From contig JAFGDQ010000023.1 in NCBI GenBank assembly GCA_016932015.1, positions 1 to 64,000 on the forward strand: DNA of 64,000 nt. The letters run 5' to 3'. The notes under the pieces are model-generated. The model was not told where the DNA came from. It saw only the letters and a list, made by a program, of their open reading frames with translations, and did no database searches. Numbering within the stretch: the stretch's first letter is position 1; every line of letters begins with the position of its first letter. This DNA comes from Spirochaetota bacterium. Lineage in GTDB: Bacteria > Spirochaetota > UBA4802 > JAFGDQ01. The position numbers were made by a program, and so were the translations under genes. This document shows positions 16,487 to 27,294 of this stretch, in pieces.

Positions 16487-18478
16487 ATGGCAGTACTCAA
16501 GTATCCCCGTCTTTTTGAACCGGTTGTACTGGGCAAGACTATGTTCCGGAACAGGATTTTTTCATCGCCTACAGGTTTTCAGAACGGCGATCACCTTAAT
16601 CTTCCGGGAAAGGAACTGATTGCCTATTACGAGATGAAAGCGCTCGGCGGTGCTGCATCAGTTACAATGGGCGACTGCCTTGTTGACAGTATAAACGGAC
16701 GCACTACAAAGGTCCAGTTTCCGCTTGATGACCAGAATCAGAAGGGGCCGCTTGCTTCTCTGTGCAAGGCAATAACGCGGCACGGGGCAGTAGCCTCGCT
16801 ACAGCTCCAGCACGGAGGGATGTACGCACGTACATCCGGAGAACAGCTGGGTTATCTCTGGGGCCCAACAGGAATGATGATTCCTTTCCGTCCGGGCGGG
16901 AATCCGCAGGTGAAATCCGACGGCAGCATGATAGAAGTAAAGGAAATGCCGGAGGAAATGATTGAGTATACTATTTCCCGTTTCAGTGACGCGGCATTGT
17001 TCGCTAAGCAGCGTGGATTCGGCATGATCATGCTGCACGGAGGGCACGGCTGGCTGATTTCTCAGTTTATGTCTGACAGAGTCAATAAAAGAAAAGACCG
17101 CTGGGGAGGATCGCTTGAAAACAGAATGAGGTTTCCTCTTGCAATTATTGAGGATATACGCAGAAAATGCGGCAGGGACTTTCCGATTGAGTTCAGGATG
17201 AGCGGGTCCGAATGCAATCCTGAGGGATATGATATTGATACTGGCGTGCAGTTCGCGAAAATGCTGGATGGAAAAGTCGACCTTATTCATGTTTCAGCAG
17301 GCAATCATGAGGTATTTGAGGCTTTCTTTATTACGCATCCTTCAATGTTTCACGAGGACGGATGCAATGTTAAATACGCTGCTGAGATTAAAAAGTATGT
17401 CAAAACTCCGGTAGCAACTGTTGGAGCCTTGTCTGACGTGGCAATGATGGAGGAGATCATTGCTTCAGGGCAGGCGGATGTTGTTGAGCTTGGCCGCGAA
17501 CTGCTTGCAGATCCGGATCTGCCGATAAAAGCGCGTACAGGAAGGGATGATGAGATCAACCAGTGTATGCGCTGTTATGCCTGCTTTGCAGAATGCGACG
17601 CCACCTGTCATTTTAATTGTGCGATTAATCCTGTTATCGGGAATGAATACGAAAGCAAATTTGATATTCTGCCGAAGATCAGAAAAAAAGTGCTTGTGGC
17701 CGGCGGCGGTATTGGCGGAATGCAGGCCGCACTCACCTGCGCGGAAAGAGGGCACGAAGTAATTCTATGCGAGAAAACGGATCAGCTGGGCGGAATACTC
17801 CTGTGCGAGCACGATGTCCCATTCAAGAAGAAACTGAAAGGCTATATTGAAAAGCAGAAGAGAATGATTGGCCGTTCAGGAATTAAAGTTATGCTGAATA
17901 CAGAGGCTACAAAAGAATTTGCGGAAAAAACCGCTCCTGATGCAATTATAGCAGCAATGGGCGCGGCACCGGTAAAACCGGATATTCCGGGTATTAACAG
18001 CGATAATGTTTTCGGAGCTGTGGATATATATAAAAATATTGAGCTTGCAGGAAAGAACGTCGCAGTAATCGGCGGCGGCCTGGCAGGTGTGGAACTGGCA
18101 ATTTATCTTTCAATGAACGGCAGGAAGGTAACAGTTCTTGAAATGCTGCATAGTCTTAACTGGGGAGCATCCGGTGTTCACGGTGCTTTTCTTGATCTTA
18201 AAATTCCCGAGTACGGCATTGATGTAATGCTTTCAACCAGAGCGGTTGAGATAAATGAAAAAGGGGTTCTGGGAGAGGATGAAAGCGGAGGCAGAAAATT
18301 TTTTGAAGCTGACACGGTTATTTATGCTGCAGGGATGAAGCCGGAATGGGAAAGGGCTGATGAGCTCAGACAGGCAGCAAAAGAGTTCTGCCGTATCGGA
18401 GACTGTGTCAGCCCACGGAATATTCTCAAGGCTAATCAGGAGGCCTGCTACATAGCAAGGGACATCGGGCGCTATTGA
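16487..18478 (+). CDS. OYE-family NADH:flavin/FAD-dependent ene-reductase (2,4-dienoyl-CoA reductase/BaiCD-like)
   Basis: A 663-aa iron-sulfur flavoenzyme. Residues 1 to about 355 form the Old Yellow Enzyme TIM barrel (FMN), with the substrate-side HGGHGWLISQFMSDRVNKR and RWGGSLENR motifs. The [4Fe-4S] cysteines follow in QCMRCYACFAECDATC near 364-379. The C-terminal half has two dinucleotide folds: VLVAGGGIGGMQAAL near 405 (FAD) and VAVIGGGLAGVELA near 526 (NAD(P)H). This architecture is that of 2,4-dienoyl-CoA reductase, trimethylamine dehydrogenase and bile-acid 7-dehydroxylation enzymes BaiCD/BaiH. It should reduce an activated C=C bond. A strong AAGGAGGAG ribosome binding site precedes ATG. 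Convergent with the SDR gene; a second copy of the family lies at 19578. Confidence 0.9.
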   Translation: MAVLKYPRLFEPVVLGKTMFRNRIFSSPTGFQNGDHLNLPGKELIAYYEMKALGGAASVTMGDCLVDSINGRTTKVQFPLDDQNQKGPLASLCKAITRHGAVASLQLQHGGMYARTSGEQLGYLWGPTGMMIPFRPGGNPQVKSDGSMIEVKEMPEEMIEYTISRFSDAALFAKQRGFGMIMLHGGHGWLISQFMSDRVNKRKDRWGGSLENRMRFPLAIIEDIRRKCGRDFPIEFRMSGSECNPEGYDIDTGVQFAKMLDGKVDLIHVSAGNHEVFEAFFITHPSMFHEDGCNVKYAAEIKKYVKTPVATVGALSDVAMMEEIIASGQADVVELGRELLADPDLPIKARTGRDDEINQCMRCYACFAECDATCHFNCAINPVIGNEYESKFDILPKIRKKVLVAGGGIGGMQAALTCAERGHEVILCEKTDQLGGILLCEHDVPFKKKLKGYIEKQKRMIGRSGIKVMLNTEATKEFAEKTAPDAIIAAMGAAPVKPDIPGINSDNVFGAVDIYKNIELAGKNVAVIGGGLAGVELAIYLSMNGRKVTVLEMLHSLNWGASGVHGAFLDLKIPEYGIDVMLSTRAVEINEKGVLGEDESGGRKFFEADTVIYAAGMKPEWERADELRQAAKEFCRIGDCVSPRNILKANQEACYIARDIGRY

Positions 18479-18529
18479 TTCTTAAGGTTTTAATATCTTT
18501 AATTGGCAAATTTTAGGGGTGTATATTTT

Positions 18530-19429
18530 TTATTTCATTTTCTGAATAGGCCCGTCCAGTCCTGTCTCCATCCTGCGTTTGTAGTCAGGATCGTCTTTAT
18601 AGAAACCTAAAGCATCAATAATTTCCTTATTTCTTTTTTCAATAAGCGGAATAAATTCAGGGTAGGGAAGTATCCAGAAATCACCGCGCTTTACAGCATT
18701 GCGCACAATACGGCCGAGGTCAACAGGGTCAAATCCGTTCTCAACTGCTTTTTTTAAATTTTCAAATACTGCAGGATCTGCTTTCGAGTCATAATATCCG
18801 GTGTTTGCGTATTTCCCCTGCCGCGACATTACTGATTCATGTATGTTTGTGTTTACACCTCCGGGGCATAAAATAGATACTCCAATGTTATATTTTTCAA
18901 GCTCAAGCCTCAGGCTTTCGCTGTATCCTCTGATCGCGAATTTGCTTGTGGTATAAATGGCGCATCCTTCGAGTGCCACAAAACTTGACATTGAAGCTGT
19001 GTTTAAAATGTGTCCGCCTTTTCCGTATTCGATCATTTCAGGAAGAAAGGTATGCACCCCGTTTATTACTCCTTTAATGTTTACGTCAAGCTGCCAGTCC
19101 CAGTCGTCATATGTGGCTTTTGTGAGCTCCCCGAACTGACTCACTCCGCATGTATTGAATAAAACCTGTACGGGCTGTCTGAAAAATTTTTCGGATTCTT
19201 TGCGTGCTTCCTGAAAAGCTTCACGGTCTGTAACGTCAAGCCTTACAGCATGAACAGAAACATCTTTTTTACTCTTAAAATATTCCATTGCCTGGTCCAG
19301 ATGGTCCTGCCTGATGTCTGCTATGACCACATTCATTTTTTCCTCTTCAGCCAGTACTTTAGCCTGACCAAGTCCTACACCTGAACCTCCGCCTGTAATA
19401 AAAGCTGTTTTCCCCTCCAGATCTTTCAT
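18530..19429 (-). CDS. Short-chain dehydrogenase/reductase (SDR)
   Basis: A 299-aa classical SDR. The cofactor motif is FITGGGSGVGLGQA near residues 10-23, with D37 in VVIADIRQD suggesting NAD preference. The catalytic serine region NTASMSSFVALEG is near 141 and the YTTSK active-site Tyr-Lys pair near 158-162. The extended C-terminus, about 50 residues beyond the typical 250, probably shapes the substrate pocket. It lies between two large ene-reductases on the same strand as the second one, so an alcohol/ketone step on the same substrate is likely. Substrate not determined. Confidence 0.9.
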   Translation of the reverse strand: MKDLEGKTAFITGGGSGVGLGQAKVLAEEEKMNVVIADIRQDHLDQAMEYFKSKKDVSVHAVRLDVTDREAFQEARKESEKFFRQPVQVLFNTCGVSQFGELTKATYDDWDWQLDVNIKGVINGVHTFLPEMIEYGKGGHILNTASMSSFVALEGCAIYTTSKFAIRGYSESLRLELEKYNIGVSILCPGGVNTNIHESVMSRQGKYANTGYYDSKADPAVFENLKKAVENGFDPVDLGRIVRNAVKRGDFWILPYPEFIPLIEKRNKEIIDALGFYKDDPDYKRRMETGLDGPIQKMK

Positions 19430-19577
19430 TTGAATCTCCTGTTGAATAATTTATATAACTGCAGCAGTGGATAATATATTGATTTTTTAAGGCAGGGAGC
19501 TTCGTTTTAATACTTTAAACAAAGCCCCCTGTTTTATATTGAATCGCCGATAAATAATCAGGCGACTATTGAAACCA

Positions 19578-21572
19578 TTAGATGTATGCAGCAGCCTTGA
19601 ACGCGGACATTACCGCAGGCCCTACATTGCCGGGTTTTACGGCGTCTCCCGCAATATATACTTCTGTCTCGGGAGCACTTCGTCTGAGCAAATCAACAAT
19701 ATCATGCTTTGAAACCGAACCAAGCGCGAGAAGAACATAGTCTGCCTCGAATTTTTGTTTTTCCGAAGTCCGGGTATCTCTGCAGATGACATGAGAATCG
19801 GTTACTTCTTCTAACCTGCAGTTAAAATGAACCGGGATTTCATGCTCTGCTGTTAGCTTCACTAACTCCATGGCTACAGCGCCTGAAGACCGGAATAAAT
19901 CCGAATGGTCAGGAGCCATTTCAATAACTGTGATGTCCTTTCCTTCTTTTTTTATATCAAGCGCGCATTCAAGTCCTACGGAACCGGCGCCAATTATTAC
20001 TGTTTTACTGCCGGGCTTGATATTTTTTCTGTCAAGATCGGGAGCCCAGTGAACATGGGATTTGTCAATACCCGGAAGCTTCGGTATTACTGGCCTTGCT
20101 CCTACTGCAATTATCAGCGCCTCATAGTTTTCAGCGTCGAGTATTTCTTTTGTTGCTTCCGTATTCAGAAGAATTTTCGCGGGTGCTTTCCCTGCCTGGC
20201 ACAGAAGATATTTCAGATAATCCTTTAGATCCTGCTTGAACGTATGGTTGGTTCCGGGAATCAGAGTCCCGCCAAGTTGCTCTTCTTTTTCATAGAGTGT
20301 AACATCATGGCCGCGCTCACATAGAGTAAGCATGGCCTGTATTCCTGCCGGGCCTCCGCCGATTACAGCAACCTTTCGTTTCTTTTCCGCTTTCTGGACT
20401 TTATTGCCCGGAAATTCTACTTCGTTACCGAGATACGGGTTTACAGAACAGTTTATGACTGCCGGTACAATAAGACGCCCGCCGCAGTACTGGCATCGCA
20501 GGCAAGGTCGATGGTCCTCTTCCATGCCAAGAGCGTATTTTCTAGGCATTTCGGGATCTGCCAGCAGGGGCCTGCACATTGCCACAAAATCCGCCTTGCC
20601 TGATGCTATGATCTCGTCCGCGTCCTTTATGTTCATGATTGATCCTACTGTGCATATCAGCATGTCGGGAAAAGCGTTTTTGATATCAGCGGCAAAATGA
20701 ACATTGTAGTTTCTCGGCATCATCGAATTCTGCCACCATTCTCTCATATACGGCCTGTCTGAGTGAATTCCGGCTGAAACATGAAGAATGTCCACCTTAT
20801 CCCTGATCATATCAATATATTTAAGTGTTTCTTCAAAATGCATACCATCGGGATGTATCTCATCTGCTGATATGCGGTATTCAATAACGAAATCCTCTCC
20901 GCAAAGTTCGCGTGTTCTGTCAAGTATCTCAATTGCAAAACGTACCCTGTTTTCAAGCGAACCGCCGTATGCATCTTTTCGTTTGTTGTACATGGGGCTT
21001 GTGAACTGGCCTATAAGGTTCGCGTGAGCGCCGTGAACCATGCTTGTCTGGCATCCTGCTCTTTTACAGCGAAAAGCTGCCATGGCATATTTCTCCACAG
21101 TCTCCTTTATCTTCTCTATACTCATTTCTTCCGTAGGAACGGGTTCTCTCCCGCGCTGTGCTGCCGCCTCCCTTTCTGCCGGTGTAATAAATGATGAAGG
21201 AGCCAAGGCTCTTCTCCCGAGCTTATCATAAGGGGAATCCATACCAATGTGATTTATTTCCATTGAGGCGTGCGTTCCGTAACCTTTGCACATTTCAACA
21301 AAACGGGTAAGAGGCAGTATAAAATCATCCCTTCCCAGGTCGAGCTGCCTGGCCTCATCACGCGCTTCCGTCAGGTCAACCATGGAATTACCGATTACAA
21401 TAATCGCGGCTCCGCCTTTTGCTACAGGCCTGAAGCATTCAACAAACTCGTGTGTCACTCTGCCGTCCGGGTCCGCGAGATTCGGAGACGGAGGCGCCAT
21501 TTCAATCCTGTTCCTGAAATCTACTCCTCTGATTCTTATTGGTGCGAATACATGCTTATACTTTGATCCCAT
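19578..21572 (-). CDS. OYE-family FAD-dependent ene-reductase, second copy
   Basis: A 664-aa protein with the same architecture as the gene at 16487 but clearly diverged. The TIM barrel carries HGAHANLIGQFTSPMYNKR and AYGGSLENR near residues 180-215, and the cluster cysteines are in PCLRCQYCGGR with a later INCSVNP. The FAD fold starts at VAVIGGGPAGIQAML near 400 and the NAD(P)H fold at TVIIGAGSVGLECAL near 525. The cysteine spacing differs from the first copy (CxxCxxC then C about 12 residues on), so the two are not recent duplicates and probably act on different substrates or steps. It is likely cotranscribed with the downstream SDR (148-bp gap). Confidence 0.9.
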   Translation of the reverse strand: MGSKYKHVFAPIRIRGVDFRNRIEMAPPSPNLADPDGRVTHEFVECFRPVAKGGAAIIVIGNSMVDLTEARDEARQLDLGRDDFILPLTRFVEMCKGYGTHASMEINHIGMDSPYDKLGRRALAPSSFITPAEREAAAQRGREPVPTEEMSIEKIKETVEKYAMAAFRCKRAGCQTSMVHGAHANLIGQFTSPMYNKRKDAYGGSLENRVRFAIEILDRTRELCGEDFVIEYRISADEIHPDGMHFEETLKYIDMIRDKVDILHVSAGIHSDRPYMREWWQNSMMPRNYNVHFAADIKNAFPDMLICTVGSIMNIKDADEIIASGKADFVAMCRPLLADPEMPRKYALGMEEDHRPCLRCQYCGGRLIVPAVINCSVNPYLGNEVEFPGNKVQKAEKKRKVAVIGGGPAGIQAMLTLCERGHDVTLYEKEEQLGGTLIPGTNHTFKQDLKDYLKYLLCQAGKAPAKILLNTEATKEILDAENYEALIIAVGARPVIPKLPGIDKSHVHWAPDLDRKNIKPGSKTVIIGAGSVGLECALDIKKEGKDITVIEMAPDHSDLFRSSGAVAMELVKLTAEHEIPVHFNCRLEEVTDSHVICRDTRTSEKQKFEADYVLLALGSVSKHDIVDLLRRSAPETEVYIAGDAVKPGNVGPAVMSAFKAAAYI

Positions 21573-21629
21573 TGTTTTATCCTGTTTGTAGTAATTATAT
21601 TTTTCAAATACTTAAAAAAATCTCAGATG

Positions 21630-22508
21630 TCATTTTTCCTGCATGACCGGTATCCACAGCTCGCTGCGAAACATATTCATCCCCGGAGTTACGGAATAAC
21701 CCATCTCAAAATTAGGCCCCTCAACATGGATATACTGTGTCGCCGGAAACCATTCCGAATAAATTCTCTCCCGGAGTTTATGAAGAGTCACAGGCAAAGG
21801 CCCGGTATCTTCAAATATGGCATAGGTTTGCGGTTTAATTATCCGCGCCTCCATTCCCTCCGGGACCGGATCAATATAACTTTCTGTTCCAACCATAAAA
21901 ATAAAATTTTCATAATTGTCCTGGTATTCAATAAACGCGCCTGCAACTGCTCCGTTAAAAATTCCGGGAGTAACAGCATTTTCCAGAATTATGTCCATGG
22001 AGCCGTCTTCGTAACATTTGTTAATAAACTCCGGTATTATCTCCCGGTTTATTTCAGGATCTGTTGCCACTTTCAGCATTCTTCCTGCAAATCTGAACTG
22101 TTTTAATTCTCTGATCTTATAATCAATACTGGCTTCACCTTTTACTGATAAATGAAAAGAGAGCGGAGGATATGCTTTTATTTTAATGCCGGTTTTTCTT
22201 GCCATCACAGGAGAAAAACCGTGAAGTTTTGTAAAGGCCCTGGTAAATGATGCATGAGATTCATATCCGTATTTAAGCGCAATGTTTATGATGTTCTCAC
22301 TACTGGTCGCTATTTCCTGCGCCGCACGTGTAAGCCTTCTTCTCCGTATATATTCTCCTACGGTTATTCCCGTAATCATATGGAACATTCTTTGAAAATG
22401 ATAGGGGGTTGAGTCAGCCTCCTTTGAAATTTTGTTAAAATTTATTTTTTTCAGCAGGTTTGATTCCATATAATCAACTGCTTTGTTCATTCTGGTAATC
22501 CAGTCCAT
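21630..22508 (-). CDS. AraC-family regulator with GyrI-like effector-binding domain
   Basis: A 292-aa regulator. Residues about 5-105 are an AraC/XylS double helix-turn-helix, including TPYHFQRMFHMITGITVGEY and YGYESHASFTRAFTKLHG. The C-terminal part, about 125-290, is the GyrI-like/BmrR-type effector-binding domain that recognises hydrophobic ligands. This layout is that of Rob/SoxS-like or multidrug-sensing activators. It lies 57 bp upstream of the OYE-type gene on the same strand, so it may control the flavoenzyme-SDR set in response to a small aromatic or steroid-like compound; this last step is inference from position. Confidence 0.9.
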   Translation of the reverse strand: MDWITRMNKAVDYMESNLLKKINFNKISKEADSTPYHFQRMFHMITGITVGEYIRRRRLTRAAQEIATSSENIINIALKYGYESHASFTRAFTKLHGFSPVMARKTGIKIKAYPPLSFHLSVKGEASIDYKIRELKQFRFAGRMLKVATDPEINREIIPEFINKCYEDGSMDIILENAVTPGIFNGAVAGAFIEYQDNYENFIFMVGTESYIDPVPEGMEARIIKPQTYAIFEDTGPLPVTLHKLRERIYSEWFPATQYIHVEGPNFEMGYSVTPGMNMFRSELWIPVMQEK

Positions 22509-22637
22509 TTCCCTCTCCGATTACATATATCATACAACGTTATTTTTGTCTTTGCCTGAAATGCTCCGGGCGGACAAATCGTATATTTTTTTTTTGAGAT
22601 TCAGGCATAAACCGTTATTTTTTCAATAGAAAAATGG

Positions 22638-22697
22638 TAATTATTTTTTCTTGCGGAGCGGATTTTACATAAAAATTCCAAATTGCCGAGCAGTTAC
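22638..22697 (+). repeat. Dispersed palindromic repeat, copy A (long form, 60 bp)
   Basis: A 60-bp element that aligns without gaps, at roughly four bases in five, with the element at 50420-50479: it starts TAATTATT, continues TTCTTGCGGAGCGG, and ends GCCGAGCAGTTAC. Ends are inverted relative to one another (TAATTA.. / ..GTTAC) only weakly. It lies in an intergenic region. Confidence 0.7.
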
Positions 22698-22746
22698 GAA
22701 AAATATGATATAATTGATTATAAGCAATTATATTTCAGGAGAATTG

Positions 22747-22797
22747 ATGATTTATGTTTATTTTTTTGCTATATCCGGTTTTTTGTTGATTTTTTAG
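22747..22797 (+). other. Possible 16-aa hydrophobic small ORF
   Basis: ATG at 22747 follows AGGAGAATTG, a well-spaced ribosome binding site, and encodes MIYVYFFAISGFLLIF before TAG. The peptide could span a membrane, like other tiny membrane peptides, but nothing except the ribosome binding site supports it. It could equally be chance in AT-rich DNA. Confidence 0.2.
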
Positions 22798-23348
22798 AAT
22801 AAATACTTAACTATTCTGACAATCCGTGTTTATTTGAAAAAAAGTCAGGATCATATGACCAGGCAAAAACGAAACCTAAATCTGCTTGAGACTGATCTGA
22901 TGTTCCATTCCCTGTATCCGCACATTTTTTGCCATTATTACAGTTTATTTTCCTGATCAGTTATAATGTAACAGGCTCTATCTTTAATAATTGTTTCTCT
23001 GAATAATAAAGATAAGGATAAATTTAAGATTGCTATGAATTGCCTATAAAATTGTAATAATTACAAAAATGAAGTTTTTTCACTTGATTTTTTTCAAATA
23101 TAAAAATATAAAATGAGCATGCTGCGAGCCGGTAGTCGCAGTGTTTTAATCAATTTTCAGTTTCAGGAAAGTTTTTCATGGAAATTCTGTTATATGATCT
23201 GTTTCTGCCCCGGGATAATAAAGACATCTGATTCTTTTGATATTCTATAAAAGTATATCCGCAAGAGGTTCATATAACCGGTTTTAATCTAAAATATATG
23301 TGCTGAGGCACTTTTTTCACGGTGTTTTCGCGTTAGAAACAACAATGA

Positions 23349-25529
<2,181 letters not shown>

Positions 25530-25602
25530 TTGAAACCTGAACATTCACTTTTACAGGCAGAAAAAACTATTCATCTTAATATTTTTAGCTGATTATTGAT
25601 TA

Positions 25603-25631
25603 ACAATACGGCGCTTAAGGCGCCGTATTGT
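25603..25631 (+). terminator. katG terminator hairpin
   Basis: CAATACGGCG at 25604-25613 pairs perfectly with CGCCGTATTG at 25621-25630, around CTTAAGG, followed by TTTGTAT. Located 74 bp after the katG stop. Confidence 0.75.
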
Positions 25632-25703
25632 TTGTATAAAGCGTTGAATGAAACCGGGAATAATATTTTAAAATTAACCGGTTTTCAGATTTTTTAAAAT
25701 TAG

Positions 25704-25742
25704 TAATTATTCCTTCCTGAGAAACTATTGCTGAATAGTTAC
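25704..25742 (+). repeat. Dispersed palindromic repeat, copy B (short form, 39 bp)
   Basis: TAATTATTCCTTCCTG at the left and TTGCTGAATAGTTAC at the right, matching copy C at 45728-45766 except for a few bases in the middle. It lies between the katG terminator and the STAS gene. Confidence 0.7.
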
Positions 25743-25827
25743 TTATTTTATAAAAATAAAAAATGCTCTGGAATTTTTTGTTACCCAATGATATAATGAT
25801 CTAAAATTTATTTAACACGGGAAAAAT

Positions 25828-26136
25828 TTGAAAACAAAAACAGAAGATAATAATATTATTTTTATTCCGGAAGGTGAAATTACTCTAAAAAATGGAGAAA
25901 TAATTAAAAAGGATATCATTGATACCCTTCAGAAAAGTTCCGGCTATCAGAAAGTATATATTGATATGAAGAATGTTTCGTTTCTGGATTCATCCGGTAT
26001 AGGTATGTTAATTTACATTAATCGATTTCTTCATTCTCGGCAAAAAATGCTGCATTTGACTTCTGCTTCTCCGGAAGTATATGAAGTATTAAAATTAGGA
26101 GCCTTTGATAAATTATTCAAAATTGAAAAACAATGA
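25828..26136 (+). CDS. STAS-domain anti-sigma-factor antagonist-like protein
   Basis: A 102-aa single STAS domain. The conserved phosphorylatable-serine loop reads VSFLDSSGIGMLIYINRF near residues 50-67, the serine of SpoIIAA/RsbV-type proteins. The start is TTG at 25828; no in-frame ATG gives a full domain, which agrees with a rare start. It overlaps the diguanylate cyclase gene by ATGA, so the two are translationally coupled. It should switch between phosphorylated and free forms in a partner-switching circuit; no cognate RsbW kinase or PP2C phosphatase is in the window. Confidence 0.87.
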   Translation: MKTKTEDNNIIFIPEGEITLKNGEIIKKDIIDTLQKSSGYQKVYIDMKNVSFLDSSGIGMLIYINRFLHSRQKMLHLTSASPEVYEVLKLGAFDKLFKIEKQ

Positions 26137-27209
26137 CACCTGAACTTCAATTAAAACAGTATAAGAAAATAGTATCTGCGTTATACAGCTTTTCTGAAAA
26201 TATACTGGCTGTAGATTTTAGTCAGCTTGATTATGTTCTTTTTCTGATGCTAAGTTCTGCTCTTGATATCTTAAAAGGTTCAAGAGCTTCATTCCTTAAA
26301 TATGAAAAAAATGATAATGTTCTTCGTAATAGAAAAACAATTCAATATAAAAACGGATCTCTATTAGTGGAGGATCATGAGGATAAACTGAAGTGTCTGG
26401 AAATTTACCTTGATAACGATTTCAGATCTCTGTTCCAGAAAGACAGAAGAATGTATGTATTGAATAATGCAGCAAGGAATAAATTTCTGTCCAGGGAAAT
26501 TGATAATATTTTAAATATTAATTCAGCTCATATGATTTTTTACCCTGTTTACTTTCAGGATGATTTTGTCGGATTAATTGAAATAGTCCGGGAAAATAAA
26601 AAGAATAAATTTAACGAGCTTGATCAGAAATTTTTAAAAATACTGCTTAATTTTTGCTCTTCACTTTTTTCTAATATTTATCTGTACGAATGGGCCATTC
26701 GTGATACTCTTACGGATTGTTTCGCGATGACATACTTCAATAAAGCTCTGGATGAATATATCCTTTATGAAAAAAGATATAATGAAACATTCTGTATTTT
26801 GATGCTTGATATAGATGATTTTAAAAAAATAAATGACACTTACGGCCATCCGGCAGGTGATAAGGCAATATTATTTTTTGTTGAAATGATCAGAAAAGTT
26901 ACCAGAAACAATGACCTTCTTGGAAGATACGGCGGAGACGAATTTTGTTTAATATTGCGTAAATGTACATTGAAGGGAGCAAAATGTACAGCGGCCAGAA
27001 TATTGCTGGAATTATCAAACACGAAATTATCTTTAAAAAATGAAAAGATAAATCTTTCCACATCAATTGGAATTGCAATATACGGCAAACATGGAGAAGA
27101 CAGAAAAACACTTATTGAAAGTGCTGATACGGCATTATACAAAGCAAAGCAGAAAGGGAAAAACACCTATTCCGTATATAATCCGCGGCTTAAATCCTCT
27201 AAAAAATAA
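26133..27209 (+). CDS. GAF-GGDEF diguanylate cyclase
   Basis: A 358-aa protein. A GAF-like sensor occupies about residues 20-180 and the GGDEF domain about 190-350. The active-site RYGGDEFCLIL is intact, and an RNND inhibitory-site motif lies exactly five residues before it, so the enzyme should make c-di-GMP with product feedback. Substrate-side motifs DIDDFKKINDTYGHPAGD and the C-terminal ADTALYKAKQKGKN are present. No membrane segment, so the input is cytoplasmic. Coupled by an ATGA overlap to the upstream STAS gene, suggesting that partner switching controls its activity or stability. Confidence 0.93.
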   Translation: MTPELQLKQYKKIVSALYSFSENILAVDFSQLDYVLFLMLSSALDILKGSRASFLKYEKNDNVLRNRKTIQYKNGSLLVEDHEDKLKCLEIYLDNDFRSLFQKDRRMYVLNNAARNKFLSREIDNILNINSAHMIFYPVYFQDDFVGLIEIVRENKKNKFNELDQKFLKILLNFCSSLFSNIYLYEWAIRDTLTDCFAMTYFNKALDEYILYEKRYNETFCILMLDIDDFKKINDTYGHPAGDKAILFFVEMIRKVTRNNDLLGRYGGDEFCLILRKCTLKGAKCTAARILLELSNTKLSLKNEKINLSTSIGIAIYGKHGEDRKTLIESADTALYKAKQKGKNTYSVYNPRLKSSKK

Positions 27210-27294
27210 ATTCAAAACAAGAGACTGCCTGATAAATGCAGAATCTTGTTTGTATTACTAAGCACAAATTTTACAGAAAGCAATCGCGGAAGAA

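Noticed and set aside
16387-16518. 43-codon frame with one hydrophobic stretch upstream of the first flavoenzyme
   Set aside because: No ribosome binding site, and its end overlaps the flavoenzyme start and reads through that gene's own ribosome binding site; probably chance.
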